A stretch of 64,000 nt of DNA from Toxoplasma gondii ME49 (Eukaryota; Apicomplexa; Conoidasida; Eucoccidiorida; Sarcocystidae), in assembly GCF_000006565.2 (NCBI RefSeq), contig NC_031473.1, positions 2,323,817 to 2,387,816 on the forward strand, given 5' to 3'. Of this stretch, positions 22,793 through 35,932 are shown piece by piece (position 1 is the first letter of the stretch; every line of letters starts with the position of its first letter). Below the pieces are notes generated by a model. The model was not told where the DNA came from and did not search any database. It was given only the letters and a program-made list of their open reading frames with translations. Position numbers and translations under genes: made by a program.

Positions 22793-25700
22793 TCACTGTA
22801 TCAGAGAGTCGGTCTCATCGCGTATCGCTGAATCTACATCGTAGGTATTCACGGCACCTGACACGCCAAGAGGAAAGGCCGGCTTCACTGTGTCCGGCGG
22901 CAGATCCGTGGTCAGGCAGGAGATACTTCCGCTCTTTGTCTGACCGCTGGACTCTCCTTCTTTGCTAAAAACAGACAAACTTGCGAAAGGAGACGCTGAG
23001 CTCGCTCCTACGAGGTCTCCACTTCCAAGGACCGTCTGCGCGAGACTTGCTTCCTCAGCCAGTTCGCGGATTCCCTGGAGAATCAAAAAACACATAAGAT
23101 CACTCGGGGTGTTTGTTTTTGCAGCGAAGAAACAATAGGAAGACAATCCTGTTGTGTATCCTCTCGAAACTCCTTGGACATACAACTTCCAAACTTTCTC
23201 GCGGCAAACCGAAACCGGCTCGCCATGCCCGACGTGGAAAATATACACTTGCACATCGATCTCTCTTAAAATACACTTACTACGTACCTCTCTATCTACT
23301 GCTATCTACACTTCACCTATCTATATGTACATATGTGTATAGAGAATGATAGGTAGGCACCGTGTGCTGTTCACCACTGAAAACGGCAAACACACATTCC
23401 GTGAAGAACGAGAAGCTCCAACACCGTTTGCCCTCCAAGGAGAGCTCTCCTGCATTCTTTTGGAAGAACTTTCGGGGAGACAGTATCGGCAGAATCGCCC
23501 TGAAAAGACGGACTGCGGTACCCGTCCTTGACAGCGAACACACAATGGTATTTCACTTGCTGAGGGCTTGCCCTCCAGCTCGTCGTATACCCTCCAAAGC
23601 TCGTCGTCTACCTCCCTGGAGAAATCTTACAAATGGCCGCGCTCCGTTACCCTGCGTTTGCGGCCTGAAACCTGGGACGTACCTGGAGGATGCGTGCGTG
23701 CTGGCCAGCGAGGAGTTTTCTGGCTTGTGTGACATGTTGGTTTTGTTGCACGAGGTGAGCGATGTCTCGCTCGAGGCGTTCCTTCTCTTCATTGATGATT
23801 CGACTTTGATCCGTCAAGAGTTTGACAGTGTTTTCAAGGTGCACTACGCGGACGGCAACGCTGCGAGTGGCTGCCATGACGCTGCTGTAATCGGCGACGT
23901 CTGGGTTTCTTCGACATTCGCTGTTGGAACCGTTCGACGCTCCGTGCATCTCAGCGAAATCGTGGATGTGGACCACGACTTGTTGCTTCTCGTTCGTCAA
24001 GCGCTCAATTTCGTCGCATGCCTTTCTGTAGTCCGTCGCGAACTTCTCTTTGAGGCGATTCTGCTCGTCCGTGAGGCGCCGAACGCACTTGTCCATCTCG
24101 ATTTTCTGGCGCTCCTTGTTCTCCTCGACGATGTTCCTTTCGTTGTTCAACGCGTCCTGAAGTTTGTTCCGGTCCGCCGTTGCCTCCGCAAGTCGCGCCT
24201 CCAAACTCTGAATCTGCTCCTCCAGGCGCCGCTTGTAGTCTTCTGCAAGAAGGAATTCTTGCTTGAGGCGGCCGACCTCTTCGTCTCCGCGCTTCATCGC
24301 CGCCACTGCCTCCTCTCGAGCTGCCTCAACTGCCTTGACCCTTTTTTCCCACCGTTGCTTCTCTTCCTCGTGGACCAACTGCATGTTCTGGAGTGCATGC
24401 TGCTTGTCCTCGCCGAGTTGCTTGTTCTTCGCTGTCAGAGCTCGAATTCGCATGCCCAACAAACGACCCTCTTCAGTCAGCTGCTTGGCCTTGTCGCCCA
24501 GCTGCCGTTTCTCTGCATGCAGCGCCTGCACCTGGTCGGCGGACCGCTTCTGCTCCTCCGCTGCCAAGCGTAGCTGGAAAAGTCGCATGGACACAGTTTC
24601 AGCAGGCCAGATACCTCGAAACGCACAGAACCTTCTCAAGGATGTGGACTCTGCGTCCTGCGAGATCTAGGAACTTCAAAGCGGGCACTCTCTGTGCAGG
24701 CTCCCCCCGAAACGTTCTGAAAAAGGCTCTCCTGAAAGAAGTCAACATCGAACTGCCCACAAACTCAGAACAGGTGGACCGTTTTCGTCTCTCCACGTGT
24801 GCCGCGCCCCGCCCCTTCTTGCATAGACGCTTCCTGGAGAACAGATCCAGGTTTCCTGCGAGCAACTCAGCACATGAGTCTCTTATAAATCCTTCCCTCA
24901 AATACGGCCGCGAGCGTAACGTGCATGCGCAGTCAGACCGGTTATTTCTTCTTGTGTGACCTGTTTTCGCCTTACCTGGTCAGCAGCGTCTTGGCGTTTC
25001 CGGTTGAGAGCTTTGTTTCTCTCGGCGAGCTCTGCGACTTCCTGAGAGGGAAACCCAGCACGAACACTCACACTGTAAGTGCGTCAACAACTCCGTTGGT
25101 GCGACGTCGAAAAAGGCAGTTGCTCAGAACCGAACTTGCACCAGTTTACGTGGAGGGGTGGCGCGTCGGGAGGAGCGTCAGCACAGAAACCAGTAAAACC
25201 TTTGCCAACCAGAAATCGACGAGATGCGTACTTCCCTCAACCCAGGAGCGGCGAAACAGACGCACCGTCACCTTTGAAAAGCTGACACAAGAGAGAGGTG
25301 CCGTGGAATACTGAACTCCACTCCGTTCGGCTCTTCTCGTAAGGACTCCAGTGGTTGTGTGGGGTAGTATATACCGCACCCTAAAAGAACTTGGCTGTGC
25401 GAAAATGGGCAGAACTCCGGATCCCCGAAACGTTGTGCTTCCATCGCGACAGATCTCTCGTTTCGGGTGCCTTAGGCTGTCCACGTCTCGCTGTTCGACA
25501 TTTCTCAGTGCATACTCCGTTAACCGTGTGACGACGCTTGTTGGAAGGGAACCAACTGAACGTCAAGTTCCAACAATAAAAGGTCCTTAGGGTACTCTGG
25601 GAACCTACTTGGCATACCATGGAAGAACCTGGTGTAAGCATAGCGAAGAAGACGAACCATCCCTCTCGCCTTTTTCATTTCGTCGTATCACGGCTACACC

Positions 25701-26650
25701 TACACCTCACCGTAGTTTCTCTAGGGGACCGTCTCTGCGTCTGTGTTGGGCGCAGTCGTGCCACTGCCTCTTCGGAGCTCATATTCAGATATCTATGATG
25801 GTATGAAAGGAGGTGCTACACCCCTCGATTGTTAGCGCATTGCTCTCTGACAGTCGCACAAACACTGAGTCCCGCAAAACACAGACAGGGGAAGTGGTAT
25901 TTGCCGCATGACAGTTCACCATATAGCAGAGAAAGAGAGTTGTCGCCGCCCCGAGTGAAGCATCCTACCTCTGTCTCTCCATCTATTTGGGCTCGAAGCC
26001 GTTTTCGCAGCGATAACGCGATCTCCCCTTTCGTCGGGCACCGTTTTCGAGTTTTTAGTTGTTACTTCAAGCATATGTTATGGAAACTACGGTATAAGGG
26101 CTGTTTGGAAGATGTAGGAGAAGAAAAGTCGGACTTAAGACTGGAGAGGATCTCTTCTTTTCTTGTCTGAAGGCTGCTACGCGTTTTTTGCATCCCCGAG
26201 AAAAAGCCAGAAGTAAGAGAAAATCTCCGGCTAAGGACAGGTTCCGCCACTCACCGCTTTCAGTTTTTCGTTGCTTTCACCCATCTTTCCTAGGGATGCT
26301 GCGTGGGAAGCCTTTTCTCTCTCGAGTTGCTCCCTGGCTTCCGCCGCTTCAAGGCGACTTTCGGTGAGCTCGAGCGCCAGTCTGCCGTTGTTTTCCTTGA
26401 GTTCTCGAAAGTCGTCCTGGAGCTGGCCGTACTCCTGCGTGACTCTCTGCAGTTTCTCGATGAGACTTTTGTTTTCGCTCAACAGCGAACTGCGGCCGTC
26501 TTTCAGCTGTTCCACCTCTTTCTGCAGCTGGGTGATCTGCTCGTAGAGCTGGTTTTCCGTTCCCTTCAGTTTCTCGTGGTCCTCAGACAGTCGCTGGTAC
26601 TCGTTTCCCAGCTCGCTTAGGCGACTGAGGAACTCTGGGGAAAATGCCAT
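22793..26650 (-). CDS. Coiled-coil protein, 544 residues, function unknown
   Basis: Four exons keep phase 0 throughout: 26255-26650, 24976-25041, 23683-24573 and 22793-23074. All have consensus donors (GTGAGT, GTAAGG, GTACGT) and pyrimidine-rich acceptors. Apart from the ends, the protein is one long alpha-helical coiled coil. MAFSPEFLSRLSELGNEYQR leads into heptads rich in Glu, Lys, Gln and Leu (for example QLYEQITQLQKEVEQLKDG and LAERNKALNRKRQDAADQ). A short break follows near residues 360-390 (HGASNGSNSECRRNPDVADY), then a second coiled segment (ERLERDIAHLVQQNQHV). The last 80 or so residues are Ser- and Gly-rich and non-helical (DLVGASSASPFASLSVF). There is no signal peptide or membrane span. 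A cytoskeletal, centrosomal or apical-complex scaffold is plausible from the architecture, but I cannot name it. The first intron (25042-26254) is 1.2 kb and appears empty. Confidence 0.85.
23560..23612. repeat. Short imperfect tandem repeat in a coiled-coil gene intron
   Basis: CCCTCC-(A)-AGCTCGTCGT-(A/C)-TA units of about 20-21 bp occur twice, followed by a partial CCTCCC, between the exons at 22793-23074 and 23683-24573. Confidence 0.5.
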
Positions 26651-29600
26651 CTTGAGGAGGCAAAAGAACGAAGAAGACGCGACTGCGGAACTCAACGCCG
26701 CATAGTCGGCTGGAACATACCGCTCTGGAAGCTGATGACTCTTTCTTAGACGCGATATCGGACAGATTTGCGCTGTCGCGCGAATGTGGCAGAGGCCAAC
26801 TGGTGTGGAAGAAGGGAGAAGGAAGAACTTCGCAAGAAGAAGGAAAGGAAGGACCTCCGAGGCAGCGGACGCGAGAGCGGCGAATCGCAAGCACGATCTA
26901 AAACGTCCAGGGTGAGGTCTTTGTAACAGGGCGGACGAGATGAAGTGGCGAGTGGATGGACGAGAAAGGGTCTTTTCTGACCGATTTGAACTAGTAAACA
27001 GAATACACGCACAAATTCCTGAGTTTCAAGGTTGATATGACTTCGAAAGGGTGTCCGGAACAGCCCGGGAAGCAGACAGACGACAGCGTCAAGACAATGC
27101 TAGTGTTTCAGACGCGAATTGGGGAATGGGGGGGGGGGGAAGAGCGGCGCCAGAGCCCAAGCCGTCTTGTTTTCTGGAAAAATCCGACATTCAATTTGAA
27201 CTTTGAAATAGCAAGAGAAGACTTGACGGAGTGCGCGACTTCCAGAACGTCGATGACAACTTTCGACGGTTTACAGTTTCGAAGCCAGGGAGCGGAGGTG
27301 TAGCCACATAGTCCGAGGCAGCGAGTGCGAGGTCGCGACGGGTCTCACGGTCTTCGCGGAAGATGTGTCTTTTAGAGAGTAGGGCAGAGAAATAACAGAG
27401 TAAGCGGTGTAAAAAGCTTTAGATTCTTCGTTTTTGACAAGGAAACACGGCGGAACCGTCCCGGCCCGAGACTGCTTGCTCGCTGTCCAGCTACGCGCGA
27501 CCCCCCGAGTCCCCGTGTCTTCTGGGCTGAGTTGAGGATCGGGTAGACGCTGGGCAAGTGAAAAAGGAAGCCGCAAAAACCACCGCCAGGGTGGAAAGGA
27601 ACAGTAGAGATCTGCAGAAGAGACAAAAATCACATCCATTTCCTTCTCAGGTTCGAACAGCCCGAGACTCTCCGGTTTCCACCTCAATATCGATCCCGCC
27701 CGCCTCGCCATCCCCTCGATCTCACTGTAAAGCAACACGAGCATACCAAACGTGAGCTTCTTACAACGGGGGTTCTGCTCCGGGGGTTAGGCCCACTCTT
27801 TCATAGGAAAAAGCGAGGCAGCAAGCAGTTTTGGATGGGGAGCAGCTAGGCTGCCAAAGAAACTGAAAGAGACAGCATGTCCGATGAAGAAATCTTGCAC
27901 ATTCGTGGTAAACAGAGACTCGCTGCCATTCGTAAATAGACTCATCGACACCACATACATGTAAAAAAAAGCCATCGACTGAAGTGCCGTGCATCTCGAG
28001 CTTTCGTGACAGAGGCGTTTTGTACCCTTGTGCCGTTCAACACCACACGGCTAGAAGTGGGCTCTCTTCCCTTTCGCTCTGCACTTTTACAGACACTCTC
28101 TGAAGATGAATTTCTTATCATACTGGTTCCACTTCTGCACTTTCCGAAAAGAAAAGGTCTACAAATACGTTCAAAACGTAAACAATCAAGTTCAAGATAA
28201 CTTCTTTCAAGCTTTAATCCTCGGAAGATCTTGCTTAGGAGGTGTCGTCGCCCTTTCGCAAAGTGTGGAGTTTCTGGAGAGAACGGAAGAATGCTGTGAC
28301 AACTCTTGCAAGAGAAGACAGAGAATCTTGCCATAATAAAAGTGTCAGTAGAGGCCGTATCGTATGTGAATTTACCAACAAGTCAGAAAAGGGAGGACTT
28401 TTAGCAGCAACGAACATGTATTTTGAAGAGGAGCAAACCCACCGGACAGCGGAGAGTTTTCGACTCTACCGTAGGACTTGACCGACACTTTCAGACCTAG
28501 CTGATTTATACGTCGAGCGTATGATGGAGTCACTGCGCCAGAGCGTCTGTGTGGACTAGCATCTCGACTTCAAAGGAAAAATGCCTCCTCGCAGAAACGG
28601 AGATGCCGGGTAGAGTGGACGAGTCGCTTGTCTCGAATAACTAACAGTGTCGTTTGCATATCCTTGTCGCCCTGAGTGAAATTTCCTTGGAGACCCGCTC
28701 GCTACAGAAGAAAGTACGTTTCTTCAAATGTGGACGAGACAAGAAAGCGCATGCCAGGGGATCGCCTCCAGTCCGCCGTACCTCGCTGCTTTCACCGCGT
28801 GGGTTTCCACCCTGTCAAGCATGTCGCAGACGGGCGTTGCTGGCGCGTAGTCCACTCTTTTTCGAATCTCAAGGGCGATGACAAGAGAATAATACACGTG
28901 TGCCAGCTTGCTGTGTGCCTATTTACTCTGATGTCGAATTCCTACGAGAAACAAACCGGTAGGGATGCAGCAACACTCGAAGGCTCCCCGGGCGACACAG
29001 CACTGCACAGAGTAGGTAGTCTTGGCCGCCGTACCCTGGAAACTGTTGCCGGTCACTAGAAAAGCGTAGAGACCGCATACTTAACATCAATCTCAAAATC
29101 CTCAACGCTAGACCCTTATTACGGAGCAGGAAGCGACGCTGCGTTTTTGAATGCGGTGGCACCTCTAGAGGCTGAATGACAACAGAGTCATTTGTTTGCT
29201 CGCTCAGCGAAGCAGATGCAGACACAAGTGAAGGGTCGACGCTCAACCTGGGGAAAAGCACTTTTTTAAATTGTGTACACATATTCACGACTTCATTGTG
29301 GTATATGCATTTGTATATATCTTGATGCGATTGTGATGAGCACAGACTTGCCGTCCTACGCTTTCTAGGAAACGACTGACCCAGATACAAACCCCCCTTT
29401 TGGGAACCACCAACAATTTTTCCCTTTGCAGTTGCATATATATATATATATATATGTATATGCGTGACTTCACGTAGGCTTAAACACGAACAACGTTCGG
29501 CACAGATCATGTGTCTACAGGTCGTCTTTCACACGAATGGAGGCTACTGACCGAGGCAGCGCCGCCCCGTTCAAGATGAGCAGAAGGCGAATGCGCGGAG

Positions 29601-31064
29601 TTTTCTCAGTTATCTGTAGTTCTGGTGCACAGGAGAATTCTGATGAACTTCTCCTTCGAACGGAAAGACTTTTAGTCCGGTAAGAAGACGGAAGAAAGCG
29701 ATCGGCACGCGATTTCTCCCATGTTGAAACGCGTGATCTGTTTCCCTAGCAGCGAGGCTGAGTCTACCGAATGGAAGAAACTAGAAAACATGTCTCGCGC
29801 AAAGACACCGTGGCTTTTTCAGTGAAATACCGCCTTTCTGAGAATGCTGCTTAAAAGTCACAACGAAGCCATCCAGGACAAGTCCCTCAGTTTCTCCCGC
29901 TTTTCCTTTCCCTCTTGTGCGGTGGATTCCTCCTTCCACTCCGCCGCTCCCAAGCTCGCAGTCAGGAAGAACTTGTGCATCTCTTGTTGTCTGTGTCATA
30001 TTCGATACCTCAGGTCAGGCATACCAATGTGAGCACGTCAGCTCATCAACAATAGTAACGGTCTGCTTCTGAAGGTAAGAGTACAAGCACAGAGGACTCT
30101 GACAGTTCTTTTGCACTGAGGCGTCAAAAGTAGAAACACAGACCGTACGCGGATTGTTCAATTAAGTTGTACTCTGGAACATCAACCGTTTGACCCTGCA
30201 TCGATAATAATTCGCCTCAAAGCGCACAAGAATGTCGAACTAAGTAAAGGAAACGAATGGTGAGGATTTCCATTCTGGGCATGACTGCGGTGATGTCGAG
30301 AGTCGCTTTTCGCAAAGTGTAGGAACTGCACACTCCTGAAAACCGTCCGTTCCGTTTCTTGGAGTCGCAGGCCTTCTACCCCGTTTCCTCTTCTTTCGAA
30401 CTGAGTGGCGATCCGAATCCCTTGTCAAGAACTGGATAAAAGCCGAGACCTTTACGACAAATCCGACTGTTGAGAGCAGCCAACACTGCCAACAAGCCGC
30501 TGCGGTGCATGCGCTTCACGAGCTCAATCCACTCACCGCGGATGTCTTGTTTCTGACACAAGACCTCTCGCCGCCTTCTTCGAGACATGTTTCTTCGCGT
30601 TCGCTTTTCCGGAGTGTCTTTTGTCCTCTACGCCGTCTGTTTGTCTCAAAAGGGGACATCGAACTCACCCGCTGATTTCCATCGATGATCGCGGGCATCT
30701 CTCTTCCAGCGGCGTCCTGTCCCCCGGCAAGTGTGTGCGTATGTTCGTTCCTGCGACGGCTTTCTTCACTAAAAACGCACTCCACTTTTCATCAAGGTAA
30801 ACACAAGGCAAAGACCTCGAGGTCACGAGCCCCTAGCGAACGGCTGCCGGGTCCTTACTTTCCCTCCGTTAAAATACACCGACGGGAGAAACTCCCCGCG
30901 TTTCTCTCCCATGCCTTGGGAAGCGACGAAGGTTAAAAACAGTTCATTTCTCCTATCTGGTGCAATGCTCCTGTAAGCGCTTAGCTCTGCCCTCCACCCA
31001 TCATGTTTCTTTCCGCCGTCCTGGCGTCCTTCTCCTTCCGCTTTTCTTGGATTCGATCGATGAC
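26651..31064. other. Divergent spacer between the coiled-coil and SMYD-like genes
   Basis: About 4.4 kb holding the promoters and 5' leaders of two genes facing away from each other. It contains a poly-G run near 27130 and (TA)n at about 29433-29461. ATG-initiated minus ORFs at 27271-27744 (157 codons), 27787-27975 (MAFFYMYVVSMSLF) and 30376-30588 (MSRRRRREVLCQKQD, which contains a GTGAGT donor) have no recognisable homology and no confident splice partners. I do not call them genes. No RNA gene was recognised. Confidence 0.5.
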
Positions 31065-34000
31065 ATGAGGAACGAAGAACCGTCGCCTTCCGCGTCGGCA
31101 CCCGCTGGCGAGGGTGACAGAAGGCGAGGAAACTTGCCTTGCGAGTCCGTTTCTGAACCGGAGAACTGCATCAGGGACTCTCAAGGGCAGCAGAGAGATC
31201 GAACAGAGTGTGAGGAAGAGAAGGTCGAAACGCCGTTTTCCTCAGTGGAAATTGCCTTCGTCAACCACCTTGTAGGCCGAGGACTGCTTGCGCGCCGGTC
31301 CTTCAAAAAGGGAGAGGTGAGGCAATCGAACCTTCCCCAAAATACGATAAATCCTCCAGAGACCTCCTCCCTTCAACCTCGCATGCATACCTACATATAT
31401 ACATATATATATACATATATACATATGTATATATATATATATATGTATATATAATGCACTTAACCAGGCGAAACCGCGAGCATTTGAACTGATGACCAAT
31501 TGGTTCAGCCTATGAATCCTGCTGGTCGGTCTCGCAGGAGCTGTCGAGAGGAAGAGCGGCAAAAACAGAAAGGGTGTCAGGACAGTTGGACATTTTTCTT
31601 GTTGCCGCGATCTCCTCCAAAAAACTCTTCTTCACTTCAGAGCCTGCTGCTATGAACTCACCCATCCGCTCACTTTTCTGGAATCATCCACTCTTGTCAG
31701 CGTGCAGACTGGCTCCTTCGTCTCGTCCGATTCCCTAAGATGTCGCGAAAAGGCTTCCGTTTCTCCCCTGGTACCGTCGTGACCTCTTTTGCTTCAAGAG
31801 TCAAGCGTTGTCATTTCCTCCAGCCCGTTGCTACAGAACAAGCTCTGTTTTCTCCGGCTCGAACTCCTCGTGAAAATGAATATCCAATGCTTATACACCT
31901 GCACATACAGATTTACATGCGCCTGTGCATGCTTGCGGATAAGGGGGAGCGCGAGGAAGATAGTGAAGCTCAAGAGGGTCCCCTTGCCCTGGCGGACGTC
32001 GAGACTGCGAAGAGAGGACCTTTGCAGTTTGGAAGCCTTCACGATGCGGACCTCTGACATACGAGACTCCCCTAGGAACTGCTTGTGCATGCACTTTCCC
32101 AGAACATTTTTTCTGGCTTTTCTAGGTCATCTGCAACGACGCAGAGCCGCTCGTCGCTGCGCAACACATCTACTCGGAGTGAGTTTTCCTCGAGGGGAAA
32201 ACAAGAAATGTTCGACCGCAGTCAGACAAGAAGATGCGCCCACTGCGCGGCTGCTGTGTACAGACATCGAGCGCTTCCTTTCTTCCAGAAAAAGACTTCC
32301 CCTCCTCGCGATTGCTTTCCGTTCCCTTCGCTCGTTCTCCCCGGTCTCCAGAGATCTTCTGCTGTCGCGCGCACGAAAAAACGTAACCACATACACACAT
32401 CTCTACACTCAAAGTCAGAGACGAAGTCGGTGTCTCTCTGAGAAATCCAACAACCCCCAGTGGCGTACGCGTTTCCTTATGCACATACACTCTCGCTGCG
32501 AGTCGAGTCGCCTGCAGATTCTCGCGCATGCAGCTTGCGACTCTTCCCCTGCAGGCGGTGTAGCTGGACCTGCGAGAGATGCTTTACGTTCCTTGGCAAC
32601 CTCCGCGACCAGGCCGAACTCATTCTCTCCAAGTAGGACCGCCGTGATGTCTCGCCAGTGTCTGCATGCGGAGGCAGCTCCACAGATACCTCCTCCCGCG
32701 GACCTCATGGCAGGGAAGAAACGAGAAGAAACATGCAAACTTGAAGCACAATTCGTTTCCTCTCTCGCCCCTGGGCGACGGGACTTGTAGCGGGTGTTAC
32801 TGGGACAATACAGTCAGGACTGAAGTGGAAGTGGACGCTCTTCTCGTTCGTTGGCTCCGAGTTCTCGGTTCAAGGCAACGAAATCACATTTACATCCACC
32901 AGAAACACAAAGTTGCCTCCATTCATCTACATATACATACATGTACATCTATGTATGTATGTATGAATGAATGAATGCATATATATATATATATATGTAT
33001 ATATGTATATATATGTATATATATATATATATATGCATGTGAGTGTGAATAGTATCCGTTTAAGGATGTAGGTAGCGGTTTGCATGTGAGGGTAGGTGTG
33101 CAAGCCGGTGCGTTGGATACTGAATTAAAATACATACTGCCGTGGCATGCTTCTCAGCTATGACAATTATGATTGCAACTCTTTTTCTATTTTCATGCAT
33201 GCACATAGACGTGGACTTGACCAGTTGATGCTGCCGTGTAGGCCGAACGCGTTTGGAAGCAGGCTTGTCGAACGGACGTTCGCAGATTGTCTTGGAAAGA
33301 AATGCTGTTTTGGGTCCGACTACTCGTCCTTGTGTTTGTATATGTTGATGTATGCGTGGAACATGTTTAAAAGCTCATTCTTACATGTGCATGCATATGC
33401 ATCTCTAGAAAATGTATTTGTGTTCTAGTTTCAAAGACACCGGCGACGCAGAGCTGCTTCCTCGGGGGCTTGCAGCAGAGTTCATGCGCGTACAGGTTGA
33501 GCACCAGTTCGGGTGTGGGTGATGGGCCGAGGAAATTCGATTATTTTCCAAATAAAGAATTATTGGTTTGCTCTTTCAAGTCGCGCGACCTTTCCTTCTG
33601 TGTCTGCTCTTCGCCTGACTGCAGCGACCCCTCTGACTTGGTAAAGAGAAGCCGGCGAATTCGAGAAAACCTTGAGTTGCTCACAGACGATTTTCTCCAG
33701 CGAGAAGTGAGGAGCGGAGGAGAGCATTCGACGCATGACATTTGCATGTGCGTCCACTGTCGCTGCGTGTACATTCTCAGAAACAGCTCTCGCTCTGTCG
33801 AAAGGCATCGACATCTTTATTTGCGCGTCTTCTCAGCCGCGCATCTATCAGCTGGAAGTATCTGCTGTTGACATGCATGCATGAACGCGTATCGCGTCAG
33901 TGGAGTATCTGTTGTTTGCCCACTGTTTTCATTAGATAGTCCCTTCTGTCTCCATGCGCATCTGCATGCACGTTGGGGGGGGGGGGAGGCTGGACGGCGA

Positions 34001-35897
34001 GAGAGCCACTGGGTTTACGAGACTTGGCGGTTCCTTGACTTTTCGGATTTTCTCCGCCTACCTTCAGGGACTCTGCCTCGCCCGGCCTATCCCCTGCGAC
34101 CGCAAATGCGGAGTAGTCTACTGCTCAGAAGAGCACAAGAAGGTGAAAAGGAAGCATGCATGATGTTCTCCAGCATGTTGTGCGGTCTCGATAAAAAGTA
34201 TATTCAGATTCGGTGGCTCGTCTGTATTTTTATCTCGTCAGTATATCCATGAAATAGCGATAACGACGAAGCACCTGGACGACATTTTCTAGCATGATAC
34301 GCGTATAAAGACCTGCACGCCAACAGTTTTAAATGGTGTAGATTTCGCGTCTCTCTCTTTTTCCTTTTCTTCATCTCTTCCCCTTTTCTGGTTCATTCGC
34401 TTCATCTCCTTTCTTTTTCTTGTTCGTTTTCTTCTCCATCTCGCTTCGGCCTGGTGCTGTTCTCTTTCTTGTTCCAGCTTGGCCAGACCGAAGGACCGCA
34501 CCGCCTTCTGTGCCTGGAGGCGACAAAACGCATGCAGCGCGCCTGGCGAGTCTTCGCAAGCCATTCGCGGAAGTTCAGTGAAAATTTCTTGCTCGCAGGT
34601 AGGCCGACGTGCAGGAAAGGCTGGCAGTTCGTGGACTCAACGAGTCGTTCGCTGAATTCTTGAATTGTTACAACCGGAAATGCAGAGAAAGGTCGCGGAT
34701 CCGCGGCTGCGCTAACCAGGAACCACCCCACTGAGAAATGGAGAGCTCTTCGCCTTGAAGACCGCTGACGAAAGAGCCAAAGACAAAGTACTACAGGGGA
34801 CGAAACAAGGAAACACCATTATGTCAATTTTTCTTGCTTCTAGGTTCGTAGCTCTTGGAAAGTCTTCTCCATTGCACCTGCTCAAAAGCTGCGCAGTTTC
34901 CTCGAGAACAGGAGAAATCTTGCAACGTAGTCTTCCTTTATAATTTTGCACAATGAAAGGAATCGCAGGCGCTCAAGTGATGCTGCCTACCGTCCACACA
35001 CGACTTTCAAAAGTGGAACTGGGCCGCACTCGAGACTGATGCGACCCTGAGTTTGGGGGAGCCCAGAAATCGTGTAACGCGCAACAGGAAGTCGTGCATC
35101 AATTTAAAAGACGGAGACTGCATGCTTTCTTGGAAGCGGTGAAGAAGACACAGCGGCACGCACCATCCACTGTCCTGTGGCGAGTGATATTTTTTTTCTT
35201 TTTTTTTGTGCTTTTTTTCCCCTTCGGACTGCGTCAAGGTCGCGCCTACGCACAGATTCTTGTGCATGTTCTGTACGGCCAGAAGTCAGTTGAAGAGGCG
35301 ACAACGCCTTTCTGCGGCTTCTTCTGTCGAAGATGGTAAACGCGAGTTAGAGAAAGTGTCGAAAAAGTCGGAGGAAACGCAGAGGAAAGAGAGAATCGCC
35401 ACGGTCCGAGACATCGAATGGTGCATGCGTACCTCGCAGTCTCGAACTCTCTCAGGCTCACGGCCTCATTCCGTTCACAACCAGTTGATTCAAGAAAACC
35501 GATCTTTTCTGTCGATGCATCGTTCCTGCATCCTTCCTGCATCCTTCCGTCTGCAAACGCTTGCAGCTGGTACCCTCTGGGCATACAGGACGCCTCTCCA
35601 CGGATACGAATGCTCAACGGAGTCACCAGGCATGCAGTAGCAATAAAATAAATTCCTAGATCACAGCTTCCCTATGTGTCTCGCGGTGCCTGGTATCGCT
35701 GGCGAGGCTTTCGACCTGAAACGCCCGAGTATATGCAGCGAAGGACGTCGATTCCATGTGCGTCCTTCAAATCCTACGCGTCGCTGGCGCCAGGAAGGTA
35801 GCGACTTTCCGCAGTCAGAGACCGCAATGACCGTGCAGTGGTACATTGGACCTGCAGGATTCCACGCCTAAATCGTTGTTTTTCCCGAACTCTGTAC

Positions 35898-35932
<35 letters not shown>

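Noticed and set aside
23362..24573. 403-codon plus-strand ORF
   Set aside because: Exact antisense of the coiled-coil exon. Its Leu/Val-rich composition is what the complement of Glu/Lys/Gln heptads produces, and the minus strand has phase-consistent splice sites.
28106..28336. Possible nuclear copy of mitochondrial cytochrome b (reads FLSYW)
   Set aside because: Only a five-residue resemblance. The frame does not continue with the expected protein and the composition is not organelle-like.
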